NCBI RefSeq assembly: GCF_030127105.1
Contig: NZ_CP126163.1
Coordinates: 124,001 to 188,000 of the forward strand
DNA: 64,000 nt
From: Haloarcula pelagica
GTDB taxonomy: Archaea; Halobacteriota; Halobacteria; Halobacteriales; Haloarculaceae
Reading direction: 5' to 3'
Position 1 is the stretch's first letter. Each line of letters opens with the position of its first letter. Below the pieces are notes generated by a model. That model saw nothing but the letters and a program-made list of their open reading frames with translations, searched no databases and had not been told where the DNA came from. Made by a program: the position numbers and the translations under genes. Shown here piece by piece: positions 8,576 to 16,413 of the stretch.

Positions 8576-8580
8576 AGTGG

Positions 8581-8609
8581 ATCTCTCACCTCCCCTGAGA
8601 TGCAGAAAA
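8581..8609 (-). promoter_or_regulatory. Leader hairpin with ATCTC/GAGAT stem
   Basis: Minus strand TTTTCTGC, ATCTC, loop AGGGGAGGTGA, GAGAT, then CCACT and ATG. The loop contains the full haloarchaeal Shine-Dalgarno GGAGGTGA. The stem is different at several base pairs from other copies, supporting RNA structure. Confidence 0.8.
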
Positions 8610-8681
8610 TCAGGCGTAGATTGCGTCTATCCTAACTTTCTTGCACTTAGCGCTAGTACGAAAGACCACGAGGACTCCCCG

Positions 8682-9068
8682 ATGAAAACAGCCGAGTCCC
8701 CCGCTCCGACCAGCGATCGTTCTGCCCCGGACCAGTGGGTTGCTCGCCAGCCCGAGGGCACGCGCGACCTCGATTTCGAGACGATTCGCCAGTCCCGATC
8801 GACGACCTGGAGTGCTGCACTCGAGGCGAGCGTCGACATCGACCGCGGCGGTCGCCCGGACCTGTTTCTGGTCGCTGTCGACGACGACTGCCCGGCCAAC
8901 TGCTCGCTCGCCGAGTACCCCTCTGGCGAGCATGCTGGTTGGTGCAGCTGCCAGGTCTTCCAGGCGACCGCAGTCTGCCCGCATCTGTGTGTGCTCCGCC
9001 AGCGGGCCGCTCTCGGCGATCTCTGCTTTCCTGTCCGGATCGACGGCAGTCAGTCGCCGTCCGTGTAG
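8682..9068 (+). CDS. SWIM zinc-finger protein (128 aa)
   Basis: The ATG at 8682 gives MKTAESPAPTSDRSAPDQWV. The C-terminal third has CSLAEYPSGEHAGWCSC followed by QVFQATAVCPHLC, matching the SWIM pattern CxCx(n)CxH, a zinc fold that binds DNA or proteins. No helicase or transposase domain is attached. The only plus-strand gene in this part of the block, divergent from the gene at 8575. A longer frame starting upstream would overlap the leader hairpin and is less likely. Confidence 0.75.
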   Translation: MKTAESPAPTSDRSAPDQWVARQPEGTRDLDFETIRQSRSTTWSAALEASVDIDRGGRPDLFLVAVDDDCPANCSLAEYPSGEHAGWCSCQVFQATAVCPHLCVLRQRAALGDLCFPVRIDGSQSPSV

Positions 9069-9874
9069 GTACAGCTTCGATATTCGAGCCGGCGGATTTC
9101 TAGAATGGTTTTAGCGGGGGTACCAGTTCGTCATCGCCACCACCAGACGGTAGCAATTCAGGGTTGAAAAACAGTCGGTTCCACTGTCCAGCGTTTCTCT
9201 TATACGATACTTTGACGGTTCGTACTTTTGGATAGTTTGGGAAGAGTTAATAGAGCCAGACCGGTTGCATAGACGTCGATACCGGGATTTTCTCAGACCA
9301 ACACAGTCGACAAGAGACTCGGACTCCGAGTCGATACCCACGAAAGTGAACTCACGATTCTAGGACTCGTCGATACAATGGGGGTCAGCCTGCTCGACCT
9401 ACTCGCCTCTCTGTGAGATCATCAGTGTTCGAACGAGGTTTCCCATTCAAGAATAATATGTCCTGGAACCGGTTCTCGGGGCGAAAGACTTGCTATAGGC
9501 CACGAGCCGCTTCTGACCGAGAATTCACCTATCTAGGCAGATATCCTCGAATAAGAAATTAAAAATGCAGTTACGTGGGAAGAAACGTATATGATATAGA
9601 AAAAGCAGAGTATATGTAGGTAAAATCTCAATTATGAGAATAAATGGAGAAATATGGTTTCATAATGGGTATAATGTCGAAAAGGTAGGGACAAAATCCG
9701 AAAATATATCTGCTACCCTGTATGTTCATACCCTGCTGTGATGGCTCTTGTGAGCTACCGGCCGTAGCGTGTAACGTGTGTACAGCTGTTATGAAGCTAT
9801 TAGCTACATTCCGAGTAATGAATAATATATGTACTACTGTTATTCTGTGGTTTGCGAGGGGTGCAACTGCCAGC
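9069..9874. other. AT-rich gene-free boundary of the catabolic island
   Basis: About 800 bases. From about 9440 to 9840 base composition drops sharply (runs such as GAAATTAAAAATGCAG). No coding frame with haloarchaeal codon use is seen. It marks the left edge of the island carried at 9.9-22.5 kb. Confidence 0.6.
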
Positions 9875-10660
9875 TCAGTGATTCAGCTGTGAATTGGCGT
9901 TCTTCTGGATCTTCAACTCGATCACGTTCTTAGCCTGAAACAGGCGGTTTGGCAGTTCCTCGGTAAACCGGTCGCCGTCTAACCGTGCTGCAGGCCCGGC
10001 AATGCTGATTGCACCGAGGACTTCGCCGTCGTCTGTGAGGATTGGGACTGCAACGCCACGAAGGCCCTCGACCGCTTCGCCACGGTTGTAGGACACACCC
10101 TCTTCCCGAATCTGTTCCAATGAGTCGAACAGCTCTTCGCGATCGTGGATTGTGTGCTCTGTCGTCTGACGAAGCCCGTACTCCTGAACGATTGCTTCGA
10201 TCCGGTCTTCGGGGAGGTGGGCAAGAATCGCTTTTCCGAGCGCCCTGTCGTGGAGCCGTGCTCGTCGACCGATCGATGCGTCCATATCTATCGCCTCGTT
10301 ACCGGCCTGTTTGTACAGGATGGTGCCCAATCCCTGCTCTTCCACCATGAGGATCGCTAGATCGCCAGTCTCGTTTGCAAGATCATTGATCTCGTCCGTT
10401 GCAGCTTCGAACAACGGGATTCGACGCCGTGCTTGCCCGCCTATCTCGAGGAAGCGTAGCCCGATCCGGTACTTTTGGTCGGTCTGGACCACGTATCCCT
10501 GGTCCTTGAGTGCCTGAAGATGATAGTGAACCGTACTTTTTGGGATATCCAGATACGTCGCGAGTTCTGTCACCCCCTGTGGACCCTGTTCGTGAAGTGC
10601 CGAGATTATGCTGAGCAATTTCTCGGTCGTTCGTTCCGTATTCCCGTGATTTTCGCTCAT
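9875..10660 (-). CDS. IclR-family transcriptional regulator of the catabolic island
   Basis: 261 residues. Residues about 10-75 are the IclR winged helix (KLLSIISALHEQGPQGVTEL, then IPKSTVHYHLQALKDQGYVV), and the remainder is the IclR effector domain (for example RARLHDRALGKAILAHLPED, and GVAVPILTDDGEVLGAISIA). IclR regulators often control uptake and breakdown of carboxylates; the DHPS cluster of bacteria is reported to carry one. It is divergent from the SDR gene. A TATA-like TTTATTATG lies about 30 bases before the ATG and overlaps the first CATTCGAATATT motif, suggesting autoregulation. Confidence 0.9.
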   Translation of the reverse strand: MSENHGNTERTTEKLLSIISALHEQGPQGVTELATYLDIPKSTVHYHLQALKDQGYVVQTDQKYRIGLRFLEIGGQARRRIPLFEAATDEINDLANETGDLAILMVEEQGLGTILYKQAGNEAIDMDASIGRRARLHDRALGKAILAHLPEDRIEAIVQEYGLRQTTEHTIHDREELFDSLEQIREEGVSYNRGEAVEGLRGVAVPILTDDGEVLGAISIAGPAARLDGDRFTEELPNRLFQAKNVIELKIQKNANSQLNH

Positions 10661-10702
10661 ATCCGGTTAATCACTATGCTACATAATAAACCTTGTTCGA
10701 TT

Positions 10703-10718
10703 CATTCGAATATTCAAG
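10703..10718. promoter_or_regulatory. Candidate IclR operator 1
   Basis: CATTCGAATATTCAAG, 43 bases before the iclR start and next to its TATA box. The same 12-base core with one change occurs at 10933 and 14728. Confidence 0.45.
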
Positions 10719-10932
10719 CCAGGCCGGGCCACCGGTCTATTCCCACCCTCAATGACTGTGTATTGTTCACATGGCGGAAGGGCCGGGGATAGATCGATAC
10801 AGATTTCTGTTGCATGCTGTATTCGCTCTCGATCAGTCCGATATACCGTTCGAATGAGTCGAACTTTCTCTAATTGTTGCTGGTGGTGGCCTCCAGCCTG
10901 GGAGACCCGATCTACGGCGTCGGTCCATCGAT

Positions 10933-10948
10933 CATTCAAATATTGTTA
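10933..10948. promoter_or_regulatory. Candidate IclR operator 2
   Basis: CATTCAAATATTGTTA in the iclR-SDR intergenic region, about 100 bases before the SDR start. Confidence 0.45.
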
Positions 10949-11012
10949 ACGTCTATCATGGGTGGTTGGGCGCCCGCGAATTCTACACAATTGAACAGTG
11001 GGGTTGCGGGTG

Positions 11013-11024
11013 GATTTATATACT
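11013..11024 (+). promoter_or_regulatory. TATA box of the SDR gene
   Basis: GATTTATATACT, about 25-35 bases before the ATG at 11048, as expected for a leaderless haloarchaeal transcript. Confidence 0.6.
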
Positions 11025-11047
11025 ATACCCTCCACACTGCGTGTGTA

Positions 11048-11800
11048 ATGCTTGACGGTAAGACAGCTGTCGTCACTGGCGGTGCGAGTGGTATCGGGAG
11101 AGCGATTGCCGAAAACTACGCCGATCACGGAGCGACTGTCGTCATCGGCGATATCAGACGAGACCCCCGACAGGGCGGAGTGTCAACGGCAGACGCGATC
11201 AACGACCATGGTGGCGAAGCGATGCACGTCGAGGCGGATGTCACCAAGTACGATGAGATCGAGAACCTCGTCGATACAGCAGCAGACGAGTACGGTTCGG
11301 TCGACGTCATGGTCAACAACGCTGGAATCCTTCAGCAGACCCTGCTCCACGAAACGCCCGTCGAGGACTGGGAAGAGTTGATGCGTATCAACGTCGATGG
11401 TGTCTTCTACGGGACGAAAGCTGCACTCAATCATATGACCGAGCAAGGCGGTGGGAGCATCGTCAATATCTCTTCCATCAGTGGGAAGATTGGTCGGGCG
11501 AACGCCCCTGCGTACTGTGCTTCCAAGGGTGCCGTAACGATGATGACCCGTCAAAACGCGATCGATTACGGCCCAAAGGGAATCCGGGTCAATGCTGTCG
11601 GGCCTGGCGGTACGCTGACTGCGATGGTTCACGAGATAATGAGCGAAGAGCGTCAATCGTATCTGGAGGACGCGACGCCGCTCCGCCGGTTAGCTGAGCC
11701 CGAAGAGATCGCCGACGTCGCGACGTTCCTCGCCTCGGATATGGCGAGTTACGTCAACGGGCACGTGCTGATCGCTGACGGAGGCTTCTCTATCGTCTGA
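11048..11800 (+). CDS. SDR-family NAD(P)-dependent dehydrogenase
   Basis: 250 residues, the classical SDR length when started at 11048 (MLDGKTAVVTGGASGIGRA). The nucleotide motif TGGASGIG is at 10-17, Asp35 after the second strand favours NAD, NNAG is at 90-93, and the catalytic Ser143, Tyr156 and Lys160 (SSISGK..., YCASK) are present. It is the first plus-strand gene of the sulfonate-type island. In bacterial DHPS and sulfolactate pathways SDR or related dehydrogenases interconvert stereoisomers (HpsO/HpsP- or SlcC-like); that role is inferred from context only. Confidence 0.85.
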   Translation: MLDGKTAVVTGGASGIGRAIAENYADHGATVVIGDIRRDPRQGGVSTADAINDHGGEAMHVEADVTKYDEIENLVDTAADEYGSVDVMVNNAGILQQTLLHETPVEDWEELMRINVDGVFYGTKAALNHMTEQGGGSIVNISSISGKIGRANAPAYCASKGAVTMMTRQNAIDYGPKGIRVNAVGPGGTLTAMVHEIMSEERQSYLEDATPLRRLAEPEEIADVATFLASDMASYVNGHVLIADGGFSIV

Positions 11801-11947
11801 TTGACCACACCTCTTTGCGGTGTGCGATAGAACCCCGCTTGTTTACAGCGGATCTCTGCCTCGGGTCTCGGTACTGTGCGTGCCTGAATCAGTGAGACAG
11901 CTGTGATTTTCAGCGTGAGGTGTCCATCTCTCGAACGATCCACCAGT

Positions 11948-11960
11948 AAATATAAATAAC
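11948..11960 (+). promoter_or_regulatory. TATA box of the yeiH-type operon
   Basis: AAATATAAATAAC, about 25-37 bases before the ATG at 11985. Confidence 0.5.
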
Positions 11961-11984
11961 TCCTACTCTCTGTTTCGTGTGAGT

Positions 11985-12131
11985 ATGTCTGAGCAGACCG
12001 GCGGATTATCGGGTAGTGGAAAAATCAAATCCACCGTATTGCATCGCTGGGAAGCGCTGGACCGTGGCTGGAAAGCAAGCTTGTTCGGTATACTCATCGT
12101 GCTCCCGTACATTGCAGGAGTCCTCCCCTGA
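11985..12131 (+). CDS. Small single-span membrane protein coupled to the YeiH-type exporter
   Basis: ATG at 11985 opens a 48-residue ORF starting MSEQTGGLSGSGKIKSTVLH and ending in a hydrophobic segment (SLFGILIVLPYIAGVLP). Its TGA overlaps the ATG of the next gene by one base (TGATG), typical of translational coupling, and the TATA box is placed for this start and not for the exporter start. It may be an accessory subunit of the exporter or a coupling leader ORF. No family recognised. Confidence 0.65.
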   Translation: MSEQTGGLSGSGKIKSTVLHRWEALDRGWKASLFGILIVLPYIAGVLP

Positions 12132-13129
12132 TGACGACTCCGGGAACGGGTCTACGGAACGTAGCTCCGGGTATTCTGGTACTGTTCGGGATCGCTGTCA
12201 TCGCCCGGTACCTCGGGAACGCAACCCCGGGTACGACTCCGCTTATCGTCGCGATCGGCATTGGCGCACTCATCGGCAATATGGCCGGTGTCCCTCACTG
12301 GATTCGCCCTGGATTAGACACGCACAAACTCTTCCTCCAGACCGGAATCGTGCTGCTCGGGGCTCGTCTCACACTGGCCGAGATCATCGACACCGGTCCG
12401 ATCGTTGCGCTGCTGGCCGGCGTCATGGTGCTCTTCGGTATCCTGTACATGGAGTGGATCGTCGGCCGGCTCTTCGAAATAAAGAAGCAGACGAGATCGT
12501 TGCTTGCTGCTGGTGCGAGTGTCTGCGGTGTTTCTGCTGTCCTGGCTGTGTCAGGTAGCATCGAAGTCGATGAAACGGACATCACCTACGCTGTTGCGAC
12601 GATACTTTTGTTCGATGCTGTCACACTCGTTGTCTTCCCGCTGGCCAGTCAACTGTTGCCGCTTTCGAGCAAGCAGTTCGGTATCTGGGCTGGATTGAGC
12701 CTCTTCAGTACTGGCCCGACAGCAGCCGTTGGCTTCGCCGTCTCCGAGTCGGCGGGACAGTGGGCAACGATAACGAAACTTGTTCGGAACACGTTCATCG
12801 GCATACTGGCTGTCGCGTATGCTATCCGCTATACTACTGCTGAAACCGATCAGCTGGCTCCTTCGAAGCTCTGGGGCCAGTTTCCGAAATTCCTCTTCGG
12901 GTTTCTCGTCGTCGTTGTCTTCGCCAACGTGGCCGACCCGTCGGCTCGAGCTATCTCTTCCATCGGTACAGTACGTGACTGGCTGTTCCTCCTGGCCTTC
13001 GTCGGCCTCGGCTTCGATATCAGTCTCAGGGAACTCCGGTCAACGGGAATCAAGCCTGTCCTGGTCGTACTCGTCCATCTCACTACTGTCAGTCTGATCA
13101 CTCTCTTCGTCGTCTTCTCGCTGTTCTAA
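12131..13129 (+). CDS. YeiH/UPF0324-family membrane protein, putative sulfite (sulfate) exporter
   Basis: 332 residues with about ten hydrophobic segments. Typical features of COG2855 are ATPGTTPLIVAIGIGALIGN near the N-terminus, then RPGLDTHKLFLQTGIVLLGA, GASVCGVSAVLAVSGSIEVD, and VFANVADPS near the C-terminus. Members of this family are annotated as putative sulfate or sulfite exporters and recur in bacterial sulfonate gene clusters, where sulfite from C-S cleavage must leave the cell. That fits its place directly before the sulfo-lyase genes. Export of sulfite is inferred. Confidence 0.85.
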   Translation: MTTPGTGLRNVAPGILVLFGIAVIARYLGNATPGTTPLIVAIGIGALIGNMAGVPHWIRPGLDTHKLFLQTGIVLLGARLTLAEIIDTGPIVALLAGVMVLFGILYMEWIVGRLFEIKKQTRSLLAAGASVCGVSAVLAVSGSIEVDETDITYAVATILLFDAVTLVVFPLASQLLPLSSKQFGIWAGLSLFSTGPTAAVGFAVSESAGQWATITKLVRNTFIGILAVAYAIRYTTAETDQLAPSKLWGQFPKFLFGFLVVVVFANVADPSARAISSIGTVRDWLFLLAFVGLGFDISLRELRSTGIKPVLVVLVHLTTVSLITLFVVFSLF

Positions 13130-13178
13130 ACTCCACTACCAGAACATTTATGAGTGCGTAACTGAACTGGAGTCATGT

Positions 13179-13502
13179 ATGCCCGATAGGTACTTAGAGG
13201 TGGTCGAACCAGAAGACAACGTTGCGACAGCACTCCGGGAACTCGAAGCTGGTGAGACAGTTACGGTCGGTGTCGGTGATACCGAACGGACTGTCGAGGT
13301 TTCCGACGACGTACAGTTCGGACACAAGATCGCGATCGAAGATATCGCTGCGGGCGAGACGATCACGAAGTACGGGAAGAGTATCGGCAACGCAACGGAG
13401 GACATCTCCGCGGGTACGTGGGTCCACGTCCACAACGTCGAGAGCAACTACGGACGTGGTGACCTCGCAGACGAGACAGAGACCGCCGCGGTGAGTGAGT
13501 GA
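13179..13502 (+). CDS. suyA: UxaA-family small subunit (SAF domain), probable (R)-sulfolactate sulfo-lyase alpha
   Basis: 107 residues. The SAF-domain core is clear: QFGHKIAIEDIAAGETITKY then GKSIGNATEDISAGTWVHVH. In altronate and galactarate dehydratases this domain is fused to the large part, whereas in sulfolactate sulfo-lyase it is a separate small subunit (SuyA), as here. It is followed after six bases by the large-subunit gene. A TATA-like ACATTTATG lies about 30 bases upstream of the ATG at 13179. The substrate cannot be read from this subunit; the neighbours point to (R)-sulfolactate. Confidence 0.8.
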   Translation: MPDRYLEVVEPEDNVATALRELEAGETVTVGVGDTERTVEVSDDVQFGHKIAIEDIAAGETITKYGKSIGNATEDISAGTWVHVHNVESNYGRGDLADETETAAVSE

Positions 13503-13508
13503 ATACAG

Positions 13509-14675
13509 ATGAGTGAATTCCTTGGATACGAGCGCGAGGACGGAAGTATCGGCATTCGAAACCACGTCGCTATCATCTCTACAGCGCCCTATGCCAACGA
13601 TACTGTGAAGCGTGCGGCCGATATCGTCGAGAACGCGGTTCCGATTACGCATCCACTCGGACGCTGTCAGACGAAGCCCGACGTGTTCCAGACCTACCGT
13701 ACTCTCCTGGGGTATGGGACCCATCCGAACGTCTATGGGACAGTCGTCGTCGCACACGCTGGTGAGATCGTCGACGGAGACGAACTGGCCGAAGACGTCG
13801 CCGAGACAGGCCGCCCGAGCGAGTCGGTCAACATCCACCGCGAGAAGGGCGTGATGAACGGGCTCAAGACCACCGTCAACGCGGCGAAAGATATGGTACA
13901 GGAGGCTAGCAACCAGAACCGTGTCCGTGCGGACATGTCGAATCTGACGTTCGGGATCAACTGCGCCACTTCGGACACGACGAGCGGTCTCTGCCAGCAC
14001 AAGGCGACTGCGAAGGCCGTCTGGCGTCTCATCGACGAGCACGGTGGACGTGGTTGTTTCGCCGAGACACCGGAGTTCTTCGGCGGCGAGAACGAACTCT
14101 CTGAACGCGCGGTCAACGACGAGGTCCGCCAGGAGATCCTCGACCGCGTCGAAAACTGGAACCAGCGCCTTCAAGCGACGGGCTACGACGTCCGTGGTGC
14201 CCAGCCGACTCCCGACAACATGGATGGCGGTCTCACTACCATCGAGGAGAAGTCCCTGGGCGCGCTGGTCAAGTCAGGTGACGGCCCGATCCAGGACATC
14301 ATCGATTACGGTGCGAAGATCCCCGACGAGTCGGGAATGTACATCATGGACACTCCAGGGCACGGTGCTGAGTCGGTGACTGGCATCGGTGCGGGTGGCG
14401 CCCACTTCATGGTTATCTCGACCGGGCAGGGCCACACCCTCTCGAACGCGATCATGCCCACCATCAAGATCACGGGCAACCCTGGCAGTGCCGAGCGTGT
14501 CCCTGAACAGACCGATGTCGACGTCAGCGAAGCACTGGTCGGCGACGAGACGTTCGACTGGGCCGGCGAGCAACTCTGGGACGAGATCAGTGATGTCGTC
14601 AACGGCAAACTGACCATGAGCGAGGCCATGGGTGAGAGTCAGTTCGCCATTCACCGTATCGGCCCTTCGACGTAA
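13509..14675 (+). CDS. suyB: UxaA-family large subunit, probable (R)-sulfolactate sulfo-lyase beta
   Basis: 388 residues, the SuyB-like length. It begins with the family signature FLGYEREDGSIGIRNHVAI and continues with NCATSDTTSGLCQHKATAKA (Cys152), AETPEFFGGENELSERA, DNMDGGLTTIEEKSLGALVK and MDTPGHGAESVTGIGAGGAH. UxaA-family enzymes are Fe-dependent lyases; SuyAB cleaves (R)-sulfolactate into pyruvate and sulfite. Hexarate or altronate dehydration is the alternative, but no sugar-acid aldolase or kinase gene is nearby, whereas an HpsN-like gene, a YeiH exporter and PEP synthase are. Assignment to Suy is therefore from family plus context. Confidence 0.75.
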   Translation: MSEFLGYEREDGSIGIRNHVAIISTAPYANDTVKRAADIVENAVPITHPLGRCQTKPDVFQTYRTLLGYGTHPNVYGTVVVAHAGEIVDGDELAEDVAETGRPSESVNIHREKGVMNGLKTTVNAAKDMVQEASNQNRVRADMSNLTFGINCATSDTTSGLCQHKATAKAVWRLIDEHGGRGCFAETPEFFGGENELSERAVNDEVRQEILDRVENWNQRLQATGYDVRGAQPTPDNMDGGLTTIEEKSLGALVKSGDGPIQDIIDYGAKIPDESGMYIMDTPGHGAESVTGIGAGGAHFMVISTGQGHTLSNAIMPTIKITGNPGSAERVPEQTDVDVSEALVGDETFDWAGEQLWDEISDVVNGKLTMSEAMGESQFAIHRIGPST

Positions 14676-14727
14676 CGACGAACAGTACGTAGCAGTCCTG
14701 CAGTCCAAATTCATTTTATCATCTACT

Positions 14728-14743
14728 CATTCAAATATTCAAA
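14728..14743. promoter_or_regulatory. Candidate IclR operator 3 before the HpsN-like gene
   Basis: CATTCAAATATTCAAA, 61 bases before the start at 14804 and just upstream of AT-rich promoter sequence. Same core as at 10703 and 10933. Confidence 0.45.
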
Positions 14744-14803
14744 TATATAAATCAAACCTACACCTACAGAAGTTTTATTATGGTGTAATAGTTAGTGCGA
14801 GAC

Positions 14804-16084
14804 ATGGGGACTAGTAGAGAATACCTCAAAGATGCACCAGAGCAGTCCACGGAGATCACCAAAGAAGTCCGTGACAGCGTGTACGATATTCTGTCGCAGG
14901 TCCGTGAAGAACAAGACGACGCCATTCGAGAGTTGACCCAGAAGTTCGACGGCGTAGAACTCGATGAATTCCGGGTCACTGACGACGAAATCCAGGCGGC
15001 AAGGAACCAGCTATCCGAGGAGGAGAAAGAGCGGATCGATTACAGCATCGAGCGTGTCCGTGATTTCGCACAGGCTCAGAAAGAATCGATAGATAACGAC
15101 TTCGAGCGCGAGTTCGGTGAGGGTATCGTCTGTGGACAGCGGACACTTCCGGTTGAAGCGGCCGGAACCTACGTTCCTGGTGGCCACTTCACCCACATTG
15201 CGACTGCACCGATGTCGATCGTCCCCGCGCGTGTGGCAGGGGTCGACCGGGTTATCACCTGTACCCCACCCCGGGAAGACGGGTCGGCAAACGCCTACCA
15301 GTTGTACGCCATGGATCAATCGGGTGCCGACGAGATCTACAAGATCGGTGGAGCTCAGGCGATCGGGGCGATGGCATACGGGACTGAGTCCATCGATTCG
15401 GTAGATGTCGTCACCGGTCCGGGTAACGTCTTTGTCTTCGAGGCTAAACGACAGGTCTTCGGTGAGGTCGACCTCGACCTGCTCCCGGGGCCGACAGAGG
15501 TCCTTATTGTCGCAGATGAGACCGCCGACCCAGAGGTCGTCGCACTCGACCTCCTCTCCCAGGCAGAACACACAGAGACGTCACAGCCCGTCCTGGTCAC
15601 GACCGACCGTGAGTTAGGTGAGCAGACGCTCGACGAGATCGAATCGTGGCTACCACAACTCGACACCGAAGAGACGGCCCGGAAGTGCTGGAATCAGAAC
15701 GGGCAGATCGTGCTTGCCGAGGACGATGCAGAAGCGGTCACGATCGCCGACGAGTACGCGATCGAACACGTCCAGATCATGACGGAGGCGCCCCGTGATA
15801 TTCTCGAGCAGATGAGTAACTACGGCGGTGCGTTCCTCGGTGAGAACGCGCCAGTAGCCTTCGGCGATAAGATCACTGGCCCCGATCATATCCTCCCGAC
15901 ACACGGAACAGCACGATTCAACGGCGGGTGCTGGATCAGTTCGTACATGAAGACGATCACACACCAGGAGCTGACAGCGGAAGGTGCTGCACACCTGTCG
16001 GAGTACGCGGCTCGTATCTCGGAGATGGAAGGGATGCACGGACATCAACTATCGGCCGAGATACGACCAATCTCTGATGACTGA
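14804..16084 (+). CDS. hpsN: HisD-family dehydrogenase, probable sulfopropanediol (DHPS) dehydrogenase
   Basis: 426 residues from ATG 14804; TTTTATTATG at about 14771-14780 is the TATA box. Histidinol-dehydrogenase fold: YVPGG at 123-127, GGAQAI at 182-187, GPGN at 205-208, GPTEV at 229-233. Zn ligands as in HisD appear kept (Q253, H256, D361, H414), as does the catalytic E321-H322 pair. The C-terminus ARISEMEGMHGHQLSAEIR resembles HpsN, the NAD enzyme oxidising (R)-DHPS in two steps to (R)-sulfolactate. No other his gene is nearby and the gene sits between SuyAB-like and TRAP genes, so catabolism is favoured over histidine synthesis. Confidence 0.8.
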   Translation: MGTSREYLKDAPEQSTEITKEVRDSVYDILSQVREEQDDAIRELTQKFDGVELDEFRVTDDEIQAARNQLSEEEKERIDYSIERVRDFAQAQKESIDNDFEREFGEGIVCGQRTLPVEAAGTYVPGGHFTHIATAPMSIVPARVAGVDRVITCTPPREDGSANAYQLYAMDQSGADEIYKIGGAQAIGAMAYGTESIDSVDVVTGPGNVFVFEAKRQVFGEVDLDLLPGPTEVLIVADETADPEVVALDLLSQAEHTETSQPVLVTTDRELGEQTLDEIESWLPQLDTEETARKCWNQNGQIVLAEDDAEAVTIADEYAIEHVQIMTEAPRDILEQMSNYGGAFLGENAPVAFGDKITGPDHILPTHGTARFNGGCWISSYMKTITHQELTAEGAAHLSEYAARISEMEGMHGHQLSAEIRPISDD

Positions 16085-16413
16085 AATCGACCGGAAGCGG
16101 CTACGACTACCGATCTGGGTTGCTCCATCGTAACCCCGAGTCGGTTCGTCCCGGATCGACAGTTTCGATCTGTATGCGTGGTGAGCGTTTTCGAGGAGTG
16201 GTCCCCGTTAGCAGAAGAGCACGGGCGAGTTGGAACGCTCTCGGAGACGTGGTGGGCCTCGCCACGACCGCAGACCCCGGCTACGCCTCTTCGCAGTCTG
16301 TAGCGTCTGATTTTCAGAATATCTTCAATCTCGACTGGCAACCGAAGCGTGGCCGACGACCCCCGATATATATGATCGTTAATTATTAATACTATGGCCA
16401 TGTGTTGCTTACC
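16085..16413. other. Intergenic region before the TRAP transporter
   Basis: 330 bases without a credible gene. Two AT-rich stretches near the 3' end (CGATATATATGATCG at 16364-16378 and AATTATTAATACT at 16381-16393) are candidate promoters for dctP-type gene transcription. Confidence 0.5.

Noticed and set aside
9111-9341. Small minus-strand ORF in the AT-rich boundary
   Set aside because: No promoter, codon use unlike haloarchaeal genes, and no recognisable product.
12016-12558. Alternative frame over the start of the exporter gene
   Set aside because: Arg/Asp/Ser-rich product with no membrane segments; the overlapping frame has all YeiH-family motifs.
13194-14174. Long minus-strand open frame opposite the SuyA/SuyB-like genes
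   Set aside because: It is a shadow caused by GC-rich codon use; the plus-strand genes have clear family motifs, starts and promoters.
14804-16084. Histidinol dehydrogenase for histidine synthesis
   Set aside because: No other his gene nearby, placement between lyase and TRAP genes, and the HpsN-like C-terminus; not strictly excluded.
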